Assembly (NCBI GenBank): GCA_030278955.1
Contig: JAOANR010000011.1
Location: 28,586,403-28,650,402, forward strand
DNA: 64,000 nt
Direction of reading: 5' to 3'
Source of the DNA: Hygrophila difformis
Lineage: Eukaryota > Streptophyta > Magnoliopsida > Lamiales > Acanthaceae
The position numbers and the translations under genes were made by a program. The notes under the pieces were generated by a model. That model worked only from the letters and a program-made list of their open reading frames with translations. It did no database searches and was not told the origin of the DNA. Positions 34,604 through 43,401 of this stretch are shown in pieces; the first letter of the stretch is position 1; every line of letters begins with the position of its first letter.

Positions 34604-34616
34604 GGCTCTGATACCA
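34604..34616 (-). promoter_or_regulatory. Primer-binding site of LTR-RT1 (initiator tRNA-Met)
   Basis: Minus strand TGGTATCAGAGCC is complementary to the 3' end of plant initiator tRNA-Met. It begins 12 bases after the end of the 5' LTR, a slightly larger gap than usual. Confidence 0.92.
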
Positions 34617-34628
34617 AATAAATTAGGA

Positions 34629-35853
34629 TGCCATGGATCGAGAAAGAAATACAATAGATCGACGAGAAAAAAGAAGGGAAATAAGGATAAGGAAGCTCCA
34701 ATATTGAAGAAGATCTTGAGATGGAAATGCAAGCAAACCCTGCAACACCGTCTCCTCCAAATCCTTCAACAATGGTGATTTCGATCTCGGATTTGCTTCA
34801 AGAATCCGAATCGTGTGAGCTATCCCAAGTCTAGAACACGGTATTGTTTGAGTTATGCACTCGTGAAGGTTTTCAGTTCCCACAAACTCTAAATAATCTT
34901 TGGAAGATAAGAGAAAAGTGTTCTCATTCAATACTCAAGCCAAAAGATGAGTAACAAGTGTTTTGGAGGTCATATATATATACCTCATTACATAAGGGCA
35001 ATTTTGGAATAAAAAAATACATCAAAAAGTGAACAAAACACAAAAAGGGGACTGTTTCAACGCTAGCCTGGGGACGTACGACGCTAGCCGGGTGCCTTAT
35101 GACGCTATCCTGAGGCCTTACGATGCTATCCTGGGGGACGTCGACGCTAGCCGGGCGCCTTACGACGCTATCCCGATGCCTTACGACGCTATCCTGGTGC
35201 CTTACGATGCTATCCTGGGGGACGTACGACGCTAGCCGGGTGCCTTATGACGCTATCCTGATGTCTTACGACGCTATCCACTGTGGACAACCGTCTAAGG
35301 ACGGGTTACTACCCTATCCTTACGGCGCTATCCTCTGCGGACAACCGTCTAAGGACGTCAGTCTAAGGACGAGTTACGACCCTATCCTTACGACCCTATC
35401 CTCTGCGGACAACCCTCTAAGGACGCCAATTTTTACTTGTCTTTATTTATTACATATCTGTCTAATAATACTGAAATAATGTCCGACCATCTTCTGACTT
35501 CGACCAAAATTTTTCCGGCGACCGGCGGTGGCTCCGGCCGACCTCCGGTCAACTTCCGGTCAATTTTCCAGCGAGCTCTGTTTGAACTTCCGGTGCGGCC
35601 CCCAAGATTCCGGCGACCTTCCAACCGGCGGCTCCGGCCGGCTTTCGGCCAATTTCCCGGCGAGCTCCGTTTGGTCTTCCGGTGACGTCTCCGGGCTTCC
35701 GGTAACTCTCCAGTTGCGGCGATGGCTTCTTTCATCAAAATTTGGGGAATTCACAATTGGATTCCATCCGGGTCCTTCAATTTATTTGCCTCTTTTCTAC
35801 CCTTGTCGGACCAGGTCGGGTAATCGGTTCGGTTCATCCGGATTTCCGCGGCA
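34629..35853 (-). repeat. 5' LTR of LTR-RT1
   Basis: 1,225 bp, same ends as the other LTR. A TATATATATA stretch near 34972-34983 is the likely minus-strand TATA element. The minisatellite (35058-35430) and GC-rich block (35515-35700) lie upstream of it, in U3. Confidence 0.93.
35058..35430. repeat. GC-rich minisatellite in 5' LTR of LTR-RT1
   Basis: Same units as 29838-30195 (TTACGACGCTATCC, GACGTACGACGCTAGCCGGG, ACAACCGTCTAAGGACG) in a rearranged order. The two copies were identical at insertion, so the differences arose since then. Confidence 0.85.
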
Positions 35854-35945
35854 GGTGGTCACTTTTTAAACCCCCTTCATGGTCCTTAAATTTAATTTTA
35901 CCATTCTTCCAATTTGTAAAAGCAACAATCGTAAAGGTACCCAAC
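35854..35945 (-). pseudogene. hAT-type transposase N-terminal piece, other side of LTR-RT1
   Basis: Minus-strand frame TFTIVAFTNWKNGKIKFKDH fits the TTF-type zinc-finger region of plant hAT proteins (GFTNWK...F..HE). Joining it through the GGTGG site to 29412 continues the frame without a break (HHYARIQCSDL). Upstream it meets CCCGA-rich sequence. Confidence 0.65.
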
Positions 35946-36703
35946 CCGAAGCCGAAAAATAATGTAATCGGGTGGGGTTTCTTTAAAAGTGTAAACCCAA
36001 AGTCGGGTATCCGAACCCGAAATTAATAGAGCCGAATTTCCCGATCGGGTACCCGACTAACCCGGCCATTTTTTTAATTTTTTTTTTAATTATATCCAAC
36101 TATCGACCAAGTCCCATTTGGAAGAGAGACTTTGTTCTTTGAGTGAGAGTTTGGAGCCAATTAGCCAAATATCAAATATTTTATGAGCTTTTAATTTTCT
36201 TAATAAAATTATATAGATATTTAACAATAATTTTCATTAATTAAATATAAACGGCTCATTTAGAATTGTAATAATCTATTCATTATACTAGATTTTTTCA
36301 CCCGCTGCGCATGGGTGTTGAACTTATTCGAGGATATAAAATGAGAATATAATTTTTTTTGATTACATGAATTTCAAAGTCTTTTGCTCAAATAGTGGAG
36401 AAAATGCATGCAATAAAAATATAAGGGAAATAAAGTATAATGAGAGGATGAATGAAATTCAAACCCTCAAACATGTGTACATAGTATAATATAGACTATT
36501 TTTACCATTGAAAAACTAAACATATATAGTTTCGCTTTCATATCTAAAATAATAAAAGCATTCCGGAAACAAATACCCTTTAACAATTCAAAATTGAAAG
36601 AAAAATTATATTATTGCATTATTAAGGTTCTAAAAAAATACTATCATTTTACTTCCTAATATATTGTTCATTTTGAATATTATCTCTAAATTTTTAAATA
36701 ATA
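35946..36703. other. CCCGA-rich repeat (to ~36065) then AT-rich DNA
   Basis: 35946-36065 contains GGTACCC, CCCGAACCCG and GGGTACCCGACTAACCCGG motifs resembling 55975-56085, probably a transposon terminus. The remainder to 36703 is AT-rich without recognised features. Confidence 0.4.
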
Positions 36704-36967
36704 CTCCCTCCGTCCCATTTATATTGTCTCATTTTGACTTTTGACACTATTCATTGATCAACTTTGACCTAATATTATCACAATCATATAAACAAAAAAA
36801 ATACCCAAGTTCGATCTTGTTGGATTCGTCTAATAGTGTAATTTTAAAATATATATTTTATATAATTTTTTTGGATACATAGTGACGTCAACGCATCGGC
36901 AAATTAGGAAAAAACTAAAAAAGAATGGAGGTGGGGGAGGGGAGAGAAAAAAATCAAATCCAACAAC

Positions 36968-37452
36968 TTATCTGTCCCAAACAAAACAAACTCCGGCCAT
37001 GTCTGCCGAGAGCAAAGGCCGCACATCATCAGGAGGGAAAGCCCAGGTGGTGAAGAACTCCTCTCTATTGGCTCCCCTTTTAGCAAGCGAGTCAGCAACC
37101 GCATTCCCTTCATGCAAGATATGCGCCCAACTCAAACAGGATGTGACTCCAAACAATCCCTAATCTGGAAAATCAAGGGAGCAAGCCAATGATCCACATG
37201 TACACCCTCTCGAATCATCCTCAAGGCTTCCAACGAATCAGAGAAACAACTAGCTTGCTCAATGGCCAAGCTCACAAGTTGTTTCAATCTGTTCCAAATA
37301 CCATGAAGTTCTGCAACAAGATTGGTGCTCGTGCCAATATAACCCGAAAAACCTTGAATCCAGTTCCTCTCTAATCCACGGATGACACCACCAAACCCCG
37401 CAGACCCTGGGTTCCCATGCGAGCTGCCATCAACATGAAGAATTATCTCCAT
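36968..37452 (-). pseudogene. RNase H domain of the split LINE
   Basis: Minus strand HVDGSSHGNPGSAGFGGVIR (first Asp), LVAELHGIWNRL (Glu, with the Trp retained), CFSDSLEALRMI, then after a one-base frame change GNAVADSLAKRGAN and TTWAFPPDDVRPLLSADM. It removes template RNA during target-primed reverse transcription. One frameshift near 37140 separates the halves. Confidence 0.87.
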
Positions 37453-37459
37453 GCAGCCT

Positions 37460-39111
37460 CCAAGATACTAGCCAGGGCGTAACAACTCTGAGATGCCGAG
37501 GGAAGGCACGTGCATAGGCCATGCCAAGATGTCGAGCTCGACGTATCTCCTCATCGACTCTAGCAGGCTCCCCATTAAGACATATACCATTCCTCATAGT
37601 CCAGATACACCAAATGTAGCCCAGTGTAAACAAGTCCATGTCTTCCCCAATGCACCAAGTACCTGATCAGGGCGTTGTTCATCATCTTCCCAAATGGTCT
37701 CTACATCAAGGCCAACACCATTCCAGACACGGACAACGAGAGGGCAACGAAAGAAAATATGTCTGATCATTTCTTGGCCAGAGTCACACATGCAGCACCT
37801 AGCTGAGGCAGCTATACCCCTCGCACATCTCAAAGCATTAGTGGGCAAGGAGTAGAAGATAGCCAAAGTAAAACCCTCACGTTCTTCAGGACTGCCAATC
37901 GCCATACCCAAGCCTTGAGTGGTTCAGTATGTCCATGTCGCTTCCACACAAGCCAGAGATAACTGGACTTCACAGTATAGTTGCCCGAGGAAGTCCCCAG
38001 CCATCGCCGCGTATCGTCTAGTGCACCAATCATGCAAATCGGTCCATGGCTGCGAATTTCCTGCTGAATAGCAGTCGACAGAGGCGTCATGACTTTCTCC
38101 AATGTCCACCGCCCGTTCTTAAAAACATCTCAGACCCTAAGATTCACATCAGCAGTATGGACGTATGGAATCCTAGGTGCCAAGGGGCCTCCAAGTAGCC
38201 ACGACGAATACCATAGACTGTTCAACCCCATCCCTATTCGAATACGAATTCCATCCTCAAAACACTTAGAAGCTTTAAAGAGAGCCCTAAAGGTAGGGGA
38301 AGTGCTGACACCCGGCAGGGTGAAACCTCCCATGCATCCATATTTAGTCAAGAGCAGCCGAACCCACGGCTTATTCGCACCGCATGTCCTCACCCCCAAG
38401 CCACCCATATTCTTAGGTAGGGACGCTTTCGGCCAACTAACCAAATGGATGCCACGCCCCCTCTCATCCTTCCAAATGAATCGATTGATATAACGATCAA
38501 TAGCCAGACAGACCGCTGAGGGCAACCAATAGATTTGCCCAACATAGGAAGAAATGGTTGAAAGGACTGAACATGCTAGAGTGATGCGCCCCGCTTTATT
38601 TAACAATTTCCGTTTCCACCCACTGCACATGGCGTGAATTTTATCAACCAAAAATTCAAATTGAGCCAAACCAGCATGGCCAGTGATCATAGGAAAACCC
38701 AGATATCGGCCAATATCGTTGGAAAAGCGGACTCCCAGAATCAGAGTGATTTGCTCGCACATACTAGCTGTGACCGACATCGAGGCATAGGCATGTGACA
38801 TTTGCATATTAATTTTCAAACCAGATTATGCCGCGAAGCTAGCTAAAACAATTTCCATACAATGAACGCTAGCCATCGTAGCTCTCGAAAAGAGTAGAAG
38901 ATCGTCTGCAAACATAAGGTGCGAAAGAGGCGCGGCATTCCTAGCAGGTGAGATCGGATCCCATAAACCCTCATTAACTTTACAATCAATTGTACGCGAG
39001 AGCTTTTCCATCACGATTAGGAATAAGTATGGCTAAAGTGGGTCGCCTTGGCGAATTCGCTTAGGCGGGGTGATAGGTGACAGGGCAGAACCGTTCCAGA
39101 GTATGGAGTAG
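37460..39111 (-). pseudogene. Reverse transcriptase 3' half and zf-RVT of the split LINE
   Basis: From the insertion site: SILWNGSALSP, RIRQGDPL, a stop (TAG) before PYLFLIVMEKLSRT, then the intact catalytic box HLMFADDLLLFSRA, GRYLGFPM, LNKAGRITLACSVLS, IDRYINRFIWKDE, and the zf-RVT part (CCMCDSGQEMIRHIFFRCP). Breaks: TAG near 39034, TAA near 38829, TGA near 38137 and frameshifts near 37870 and 37640. The preserved FADD distinguishes it from the LINE at 1-2880. Confidence 0.87.
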
Positions 39112-39569
39112 TGATGACAGTCATTATTCTCGTCTAAATTTGTGTCCTGATTATAATAATTTTCTCTATTTTCCTTGACATTGTATTAAGAAACTGAAAA
39201 GAATAACATTAATCTTGGAAAGATCAAGATCAGGAAATGAGCTTGAAATTCATGGAAATGGCTCTAAACTGTTAGAATAAATTGAAGTTTTTGTCTCGCA
39301 TTGTTTTTATCAAAGACTAAGTCTCGCCTTGTCAACAGAAATTAAAAGAGATGTTGCGAGGGAGAAGCTTGGTAAAAAGTGAAGAAGCCGAGCATGGATG
39401 AAGATCCATATCGCGAGCAAGAAGAAAGAATGATGCGAGGGGAGTGGAAGCAAATTCTGACAAGAAGCTCAAGCGATGTTCAAATCTTATTGCGAGAAAA
39501 CGCTGAGGAACAAAGTTTGCGAATTGAGAAAGTTTGAAGTTATAGCGAGAAGAATGAAGGAAGCCGTGA
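39112..39569 (+). repeat. Truncated 5' LTR of LTR-RT2
   Basis: Closely matches 47216-47685 (one 10-bp difference in the terminal palindrome and few substitutions), then homology stops abruptly at GAAGCCGTGAA. The TATA element and everything after it are missing, so this copy could not drive transcription. Confidence 0.88.
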
Positions 39570-39598
39570 AAAGAAAGCTTATGATCTCCTTAAGCCTG

Positions 39599-40114
39599 GA
39601 GAGATTCATTAACGAGTGTCATAATGCAGGAAATTATATGTTCAATCTTGAACCTGCACTTGTGGCATTTGTTGACGCCAAAGATGAAAAGAAAGCTTAT
39701 GATCTCCTTAAGCCTGGCCTAGATGAAAAACATCAGCCTTCCATCTTTATAAGAAGTCTTTTACTCTTGTCCAATCAAGATAATAAGCTGAATGAAGAAG
39801 GAATAAAACTGATTAAATCAGTAGCCCAAGATGTCTTAGAAGTAGTCTTCATCAAAATCCATGTCCTTCATTGGCTACTTCACTGTCATAATATCCCAAA
39901 TCCTTTCCATGCTCAAGAAGAGAGGAGTTTTTGCAAAAATCATTCTTTGTTTGAACGTGAATTTCTACCTCCAAATGTCAGGCTAGACTGCATTCCTTGT
40001 CAGTTCTTCGACATAGTTAGACAGTTCAGGCTAGCATGTGGGGAAGTCATGGCTGATGAAGAATTGTGGAGTGACTCTGATGAAGAGGAAATCAACAATC
40101 ATTTAATGGGCTAG
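39599..40114 (+). pseudogene. F-box-family protein, C-terminal part (copy 1), in LTR-RT2
   Basis: About 170 codons open to TAG at 40112. It carries helical repeat-like sequence (FVDAKDEKKAYDLLKPGL; IFIRSLLLLSNQDNKL) and a Cys-containing end (FCKNHSLFEREF then LDCIPCQFFDIVRQF), then an acidic tail. It resembles the C-terminal half of plant F-box proteins of the At2g35280 type. Its F-box half is absent: the 5' LTR truncation joins directly to it through a 31-bp duplicated segment. As written, the frame fuses LTR sequence (from 39476) to the gene piece. Confidence 0.55.
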
Positions 40115-40372
40115 TCCTTCTAAGTTAGGAAGTTGTTTTTGTCATAACTCTTGTAATCACTTTATGATTTCGGACTGTAATTTCTTTCAACTGTTTTCTG
40201 TTTTGGTTCAAGTTTGTATGTTTTCTATGGATTCTGAACTTCTTTATTACCTTTTATTAAACTCAATTGCAAAATCTTGTAAATCCTACTCAGCTTTGAA
40301 ATTGGAAGCTCTTCCAAGAACCCATGAATTACATTACAGAAATCTGGATCAGGGTTCACTCAGATTACAGAT

Positions 40373-40863
40373 CTTCCTTATCAGATTCTAGGTAACATTC
40401 TATCGAGGTTGGCATTCGATCACCTAGAAACTGTCTTCAATTGCAAACTAGTTTGCAAGGCATTGAATGAGGCTACTCAACATCCTTTGGTCCTAAAGAA
40501 GGCCACCCTTGAAGATTTTTCTTTTTGGGGATGGGTAAACTTTGAGCAAACAAAAATAGACATCCTCGAAAGCTGCAGAGATGCAGAAAATTGGATGTTC
40601 TAGCGATCAGAAGCGATGCGACTTTTTGTTAAGGATAAAAATGAGAAAGCACCATTTGATCTGATCTGGCTATCTTGGATAACCATCACCCATCCATTTA
40701 CATTAAAGCACTTATGCTTTTGAGTAAGGATGATGTTAAAGAGCAGAAGAAGGGAATTTGGCTTTTTGCAACTCTCAGCAAGAACAGACGCAGGCTGAAT
40801 GATCTCCAGCTTTCAATTAGAGGATGGATGTCAAATGAAGCTGAATTTACTCTCCTTTTCTAG
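40373..40863 (+). pseudogene. F-box-family protein, N-terminal and middle part (copy 2), in LTR-RT2
   Basis: Starts with an F-box, LPYQILGNILSRLAFDHLET then NCKLVCKALNEA, the module that binds SKP1 in SCF ubiquitin ligases. It continues with a segment homologous to copy 1 (CRDAENWMF/CHNAGNYMF; IKALMLLSKDDVKEQKKG/IRSLLLLSNQDNKLNEEG). A TAG at 40601 and frameshifts near 40670-40680 break it. The two copies lie head to tail about 260 bp apart. Probably a host gene captured and duplicated inside the retroelement. Confidence 0.6.
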
Positions 40864-41218
40864 GACAGCCTAGGAAGAGATTTTGTGGTGATCAGACACT
40901 ATTTGTTAATAATCATAAATGGCCAAGAAATCAATATGGAGTCAGTACAATTTATTGCATGAGATGTTTGGTCACCGAGCATTGTAATTGCTTCACTCAA
41001 TTTGGGAATGGACTAGAATTTCCCCCTCTTTGATTAGTAGATTGGAACTATAAGACCTTTTGTATTTGGAATTCCCAAATGTTTCTGCAGACTCTGTGTG
41101 AATGACACCTTGGGTAATGTTCTTTGTTTTTGCTTGACAATGTTTTAATTTCACAGCATTATATCTTTCTATAGCGAAAATTTAATTGACGATAATACTT
41201 TCACCTTTAGAGCAAATC

Positions 41219-41330
41219 TCTAAATGTGAGTATGGTGAACTGTTAAATGCTAAACTGAGGAAGAATTGATATTATATTCTCTATTCACACCTTCACATTT
41301 AGAGTAAAAATCTAAATGTGAGGATGGTGA
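41219..41330 (+). repeat. Two PPT/LTR-junction-like repeats with hairpins in LTR-RT2
   Basis: CTAAATGTGAGKATGGTGA occurs at 41220-41238 and 41312-41330, and again as the PPT plus LTR start at 47200-47218. The second internal copy overlaps a perfect hairpin (CACATTTAGA, 7-base loop, TCTAAATGTG; 41294-41320). The first has a weaker one. Confidence 0.75.
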
Positions 41331-41378
41331 CCTTGATTTAATCAGTTTCTTTTATTTTTCCTTAAAGGATCCATAAGA

Positions 41379-42416
41379 TGACTTTTGAAGAACTCCAAAT
41401 CGAGTTGTTGAGTCAGATAAGAAAGAACAGTCATTCGGGAAAAAGAAAAGAACAGAAGATAAGGTAAAACAGATTCAGAAAAGCTGTGGATGGTTAGGAA
41501 TGGAAATTTCACCTCCAATATTTTATGTCAATCCGCTGATGATTCAACACATACCTTCTAAAGAGAGGGAATCAGTGATGATTGATTTGGAAGAGGCATT
41601 TTGGGATAAGATGAGCTATTTCTGGGAACTACAGACAGTAAATCTTATTAATGATAGAAATCTTCCTAAGGATATCAGACTAGAGAAACTTTTAGAGAGA
41701 GAAAATAAGTGCATGGCTGAATGGAATCAGGAATGCTATAGAATCATTAACCCAAAAGACCATGCAGGGCTGGAGTTGGATTACTTTGATCCCCAACCAT
41801 TGCCTAAATATGTGAGAAGACTCACTAAATATTGTTGTAAGCTTAATGAGATCAGGAATGCTCGAGCTTATGATCCTCAACAGGCACTACCAGCATATAT
41901 GCCTCCAGCATTTTTGAATAAGAAGAGACCTGCTGAACAAGATTTTTTGACAAAATTGGCATTGGACAGAATAATTGATGCTCGGATCAATCTTAGACAC
42001 GCCCTTGAGCATCATTTCCAAAAAGCTAAACAAGTCAAGATGGAATGGAAAGAAGTTCTTAGGACCATTCAGGACGCCAGGAATAGCTGGATAAGAAATA
42101 TGAATGAATGGAGTAAAGGGCAGAATCTTAAGAGAAGGATCCTCAGATAGGGCTAGTGAGGAAACCTGATGAAGAATTCCCACTAGAGAATTTTGCTGAT
42201 CTAATGCCTGAACATCAGGCATGGGTTAAGGATGCAAAACAGACACCACATAATATAGTCATGAACATCTTCAGAGAATCTGTCATAAATGAAGGTCTGG
42301 AACCGATATCAAATTACAGGAAAATTTCAACCCCAGCAATAACACCAGCAGAAGAAGATATTCTCATTATAGATAGACCACATAAGATTATGAAGAGATT
42401 ACCTCCACCTCTCTAG
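41379..42416 (+). pseudogene. LTR-RT2 gag-like ORF, segment 1
   Basis: Probable start MTFEELQIELLSQIRKN at 41379. After a frameshift near 41455 the main frame (41500-42150) reads SPPIFYVNPLMIQHIPSKE, a charged helical part, LPKYVRRLTKYCCKLNEI and a Lys/Arg-rich end. After another shift, 42156-42416 continues EEFPLENFADLMPEHQAW. No known domain is recognised. Codon use and lack of introns fit a retroelement polyprotein rather than a host gene. Confidence 0.55.
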
Positions 42417-42469
42417 CAACAAGTTCATGGAATTGTCCAGGAGAGAAAAAGGAATTTATTGAGAAATAC

Positions 42470-43168
42470 GTGAGATATGATCAGATGTGCAGACAGAATG
42501 CATACAAGGAGCGCAGAGCTTATACTGATCAGACACAAGGAAAGATTCAACAGATAATCATTGATGATTGGGATAAATGGAATGAGAAGTATTTGAACAG
42601 AAAAGGGATGAACATGATGCTTAAGGGTTTAGGTAAGAATTTTTATATTAAGAAAAGTCTTTCTGATGAAGACACCACAGATGATGAAGAAAGACTTGAG
42701 AGGATGAGAGTAGTGGATACAATCTCAACGGTTGTCGAAGGAAATGAAGAAACTGATGAAGCTCATCCAGATTTGCAAAGTTTTGTTAATCAGTATCACG
42801 CACGGAGACAGAAGGAAGACCGTGAATTTGAAGAATTTATGAAAGCTCAAGAGAAAAAGGGTAAGAAGAAAGTGTCTACCAGGAAGAGAAAGTCACATAC
42901 TTTCAGTTCAAGTTCTTCAGAAGAAGCACCTCATGTTAAGAAAGGGAGTGGAAGTAGGGTGACGAAACAGAAGTCTGGAAAGACTAGCCAACCTTCTAAG
43001 AAGAGGAAACATGAAGATGAATTAACAATTAAAGAGGTTATGGATTTGAAAAGAGTAATTCCGGAATCAGAGCAACTGATGGAGGAAGACAAAGAATTAC
43101 TACAACCATCTCAGGGAAGGAAATACATTGTTGTCTGTAAAAGAAAGGAAAGGTCATCCTCAAAATAG
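42470..43168 (+). CDS. LTR-RT2 gag-like ORF, segment 2, basic/acidic
   Basis: 232 codons, hydrophilic. A helical start (YDQMCRQNAYKERRAY) leads to an Asp/Glu cluster, a Lys-rich stretch (EKKGKKKVSTRKRKSHTF) with a Ser run SSSSSEE, and a KKRKHEDELTIKEVMDLK end. The Lys/Arg clusters could be nuclear localisation or RNA-binding sequence. A stop (TAG at 43166) and frame changes separate it from segment 3. Confidence 0.5.
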   Translation: MRYDQMCRQNAYKERRAYTDQTQGKIQQIIIDDWDKWNEKYLNRKGMNMMLKGLGKNFYIKKSLSDEDTTDDEERLERMRVVDTISTVVEGNEETDEAHPDLQSFVNQYHARRQKEDREFEEFMKAQEKKGKKKVSTRKRKSHTFSSSSSEEAPHVKKGSGSRVTKQKSGKTSQPSKKRKHEDELTIKEVMDLKRVIPESEQLMEEDKELLQPSQGRKYIVVCKRKERSSSK

Positions 43169-43401
43169 CAAGAACCCTCTCCTGAAGAGGTAGTACAATA
43201 AGAAACTGTTTCTGAGAAGGAAAAGCAGCAAGAAAAGAAGCCTGATAAACCTGTTAAAAAATTCAGGATAAAGGGCTAGAAAATCAAAGTTTGTAGTCCA
43301 TGACATCAGTTCTGATGAGGAGAAGGTGAAACCAACTCTGGGTGTCCAACAAGCTATACTGCCTTACTTTGGTGATGAAGAACTAATTATCCACAGAAGG
43401 A

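Larger units (their letters stand above)
29413..35853 (-). mobile_element. LTR-RT1: non-autonomous LTR retrotransposon (gag-protease, no RT), 6.4 kb
   Basis: Two long direct repeats (29413-30645 and 34629-35853) start TGCCATGGATCGA and end TTTCC(G)YGGCA, bounded by a perfect 5-bp duplication GGTGG (29408-29412 and 35854-35858). On the minus strand the order is 5' LTR, iMet-type PBS, long leader, gag-like coiled-coil ORF, CCHC knuckle, retropepsin-like domain, extra ORF, PPT, 3' LTR. No reverse transcriptase, RNase H or integrase motif was seen, so it needs a partner element. Protease style (Ser-Cys-Asn after the active Asp, GHPWLF block) suggests Ty3/gypsy ancestry. The LTRs differ at about 20-25 positions in the first 430 bp by eye. 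Confidence 0.93.

Noticed and set aside
41887..42222. 111-codon minus-strand ORF
   Set aside because: Shadow of the plus-strand gag-like ORF of LTR-RT2.
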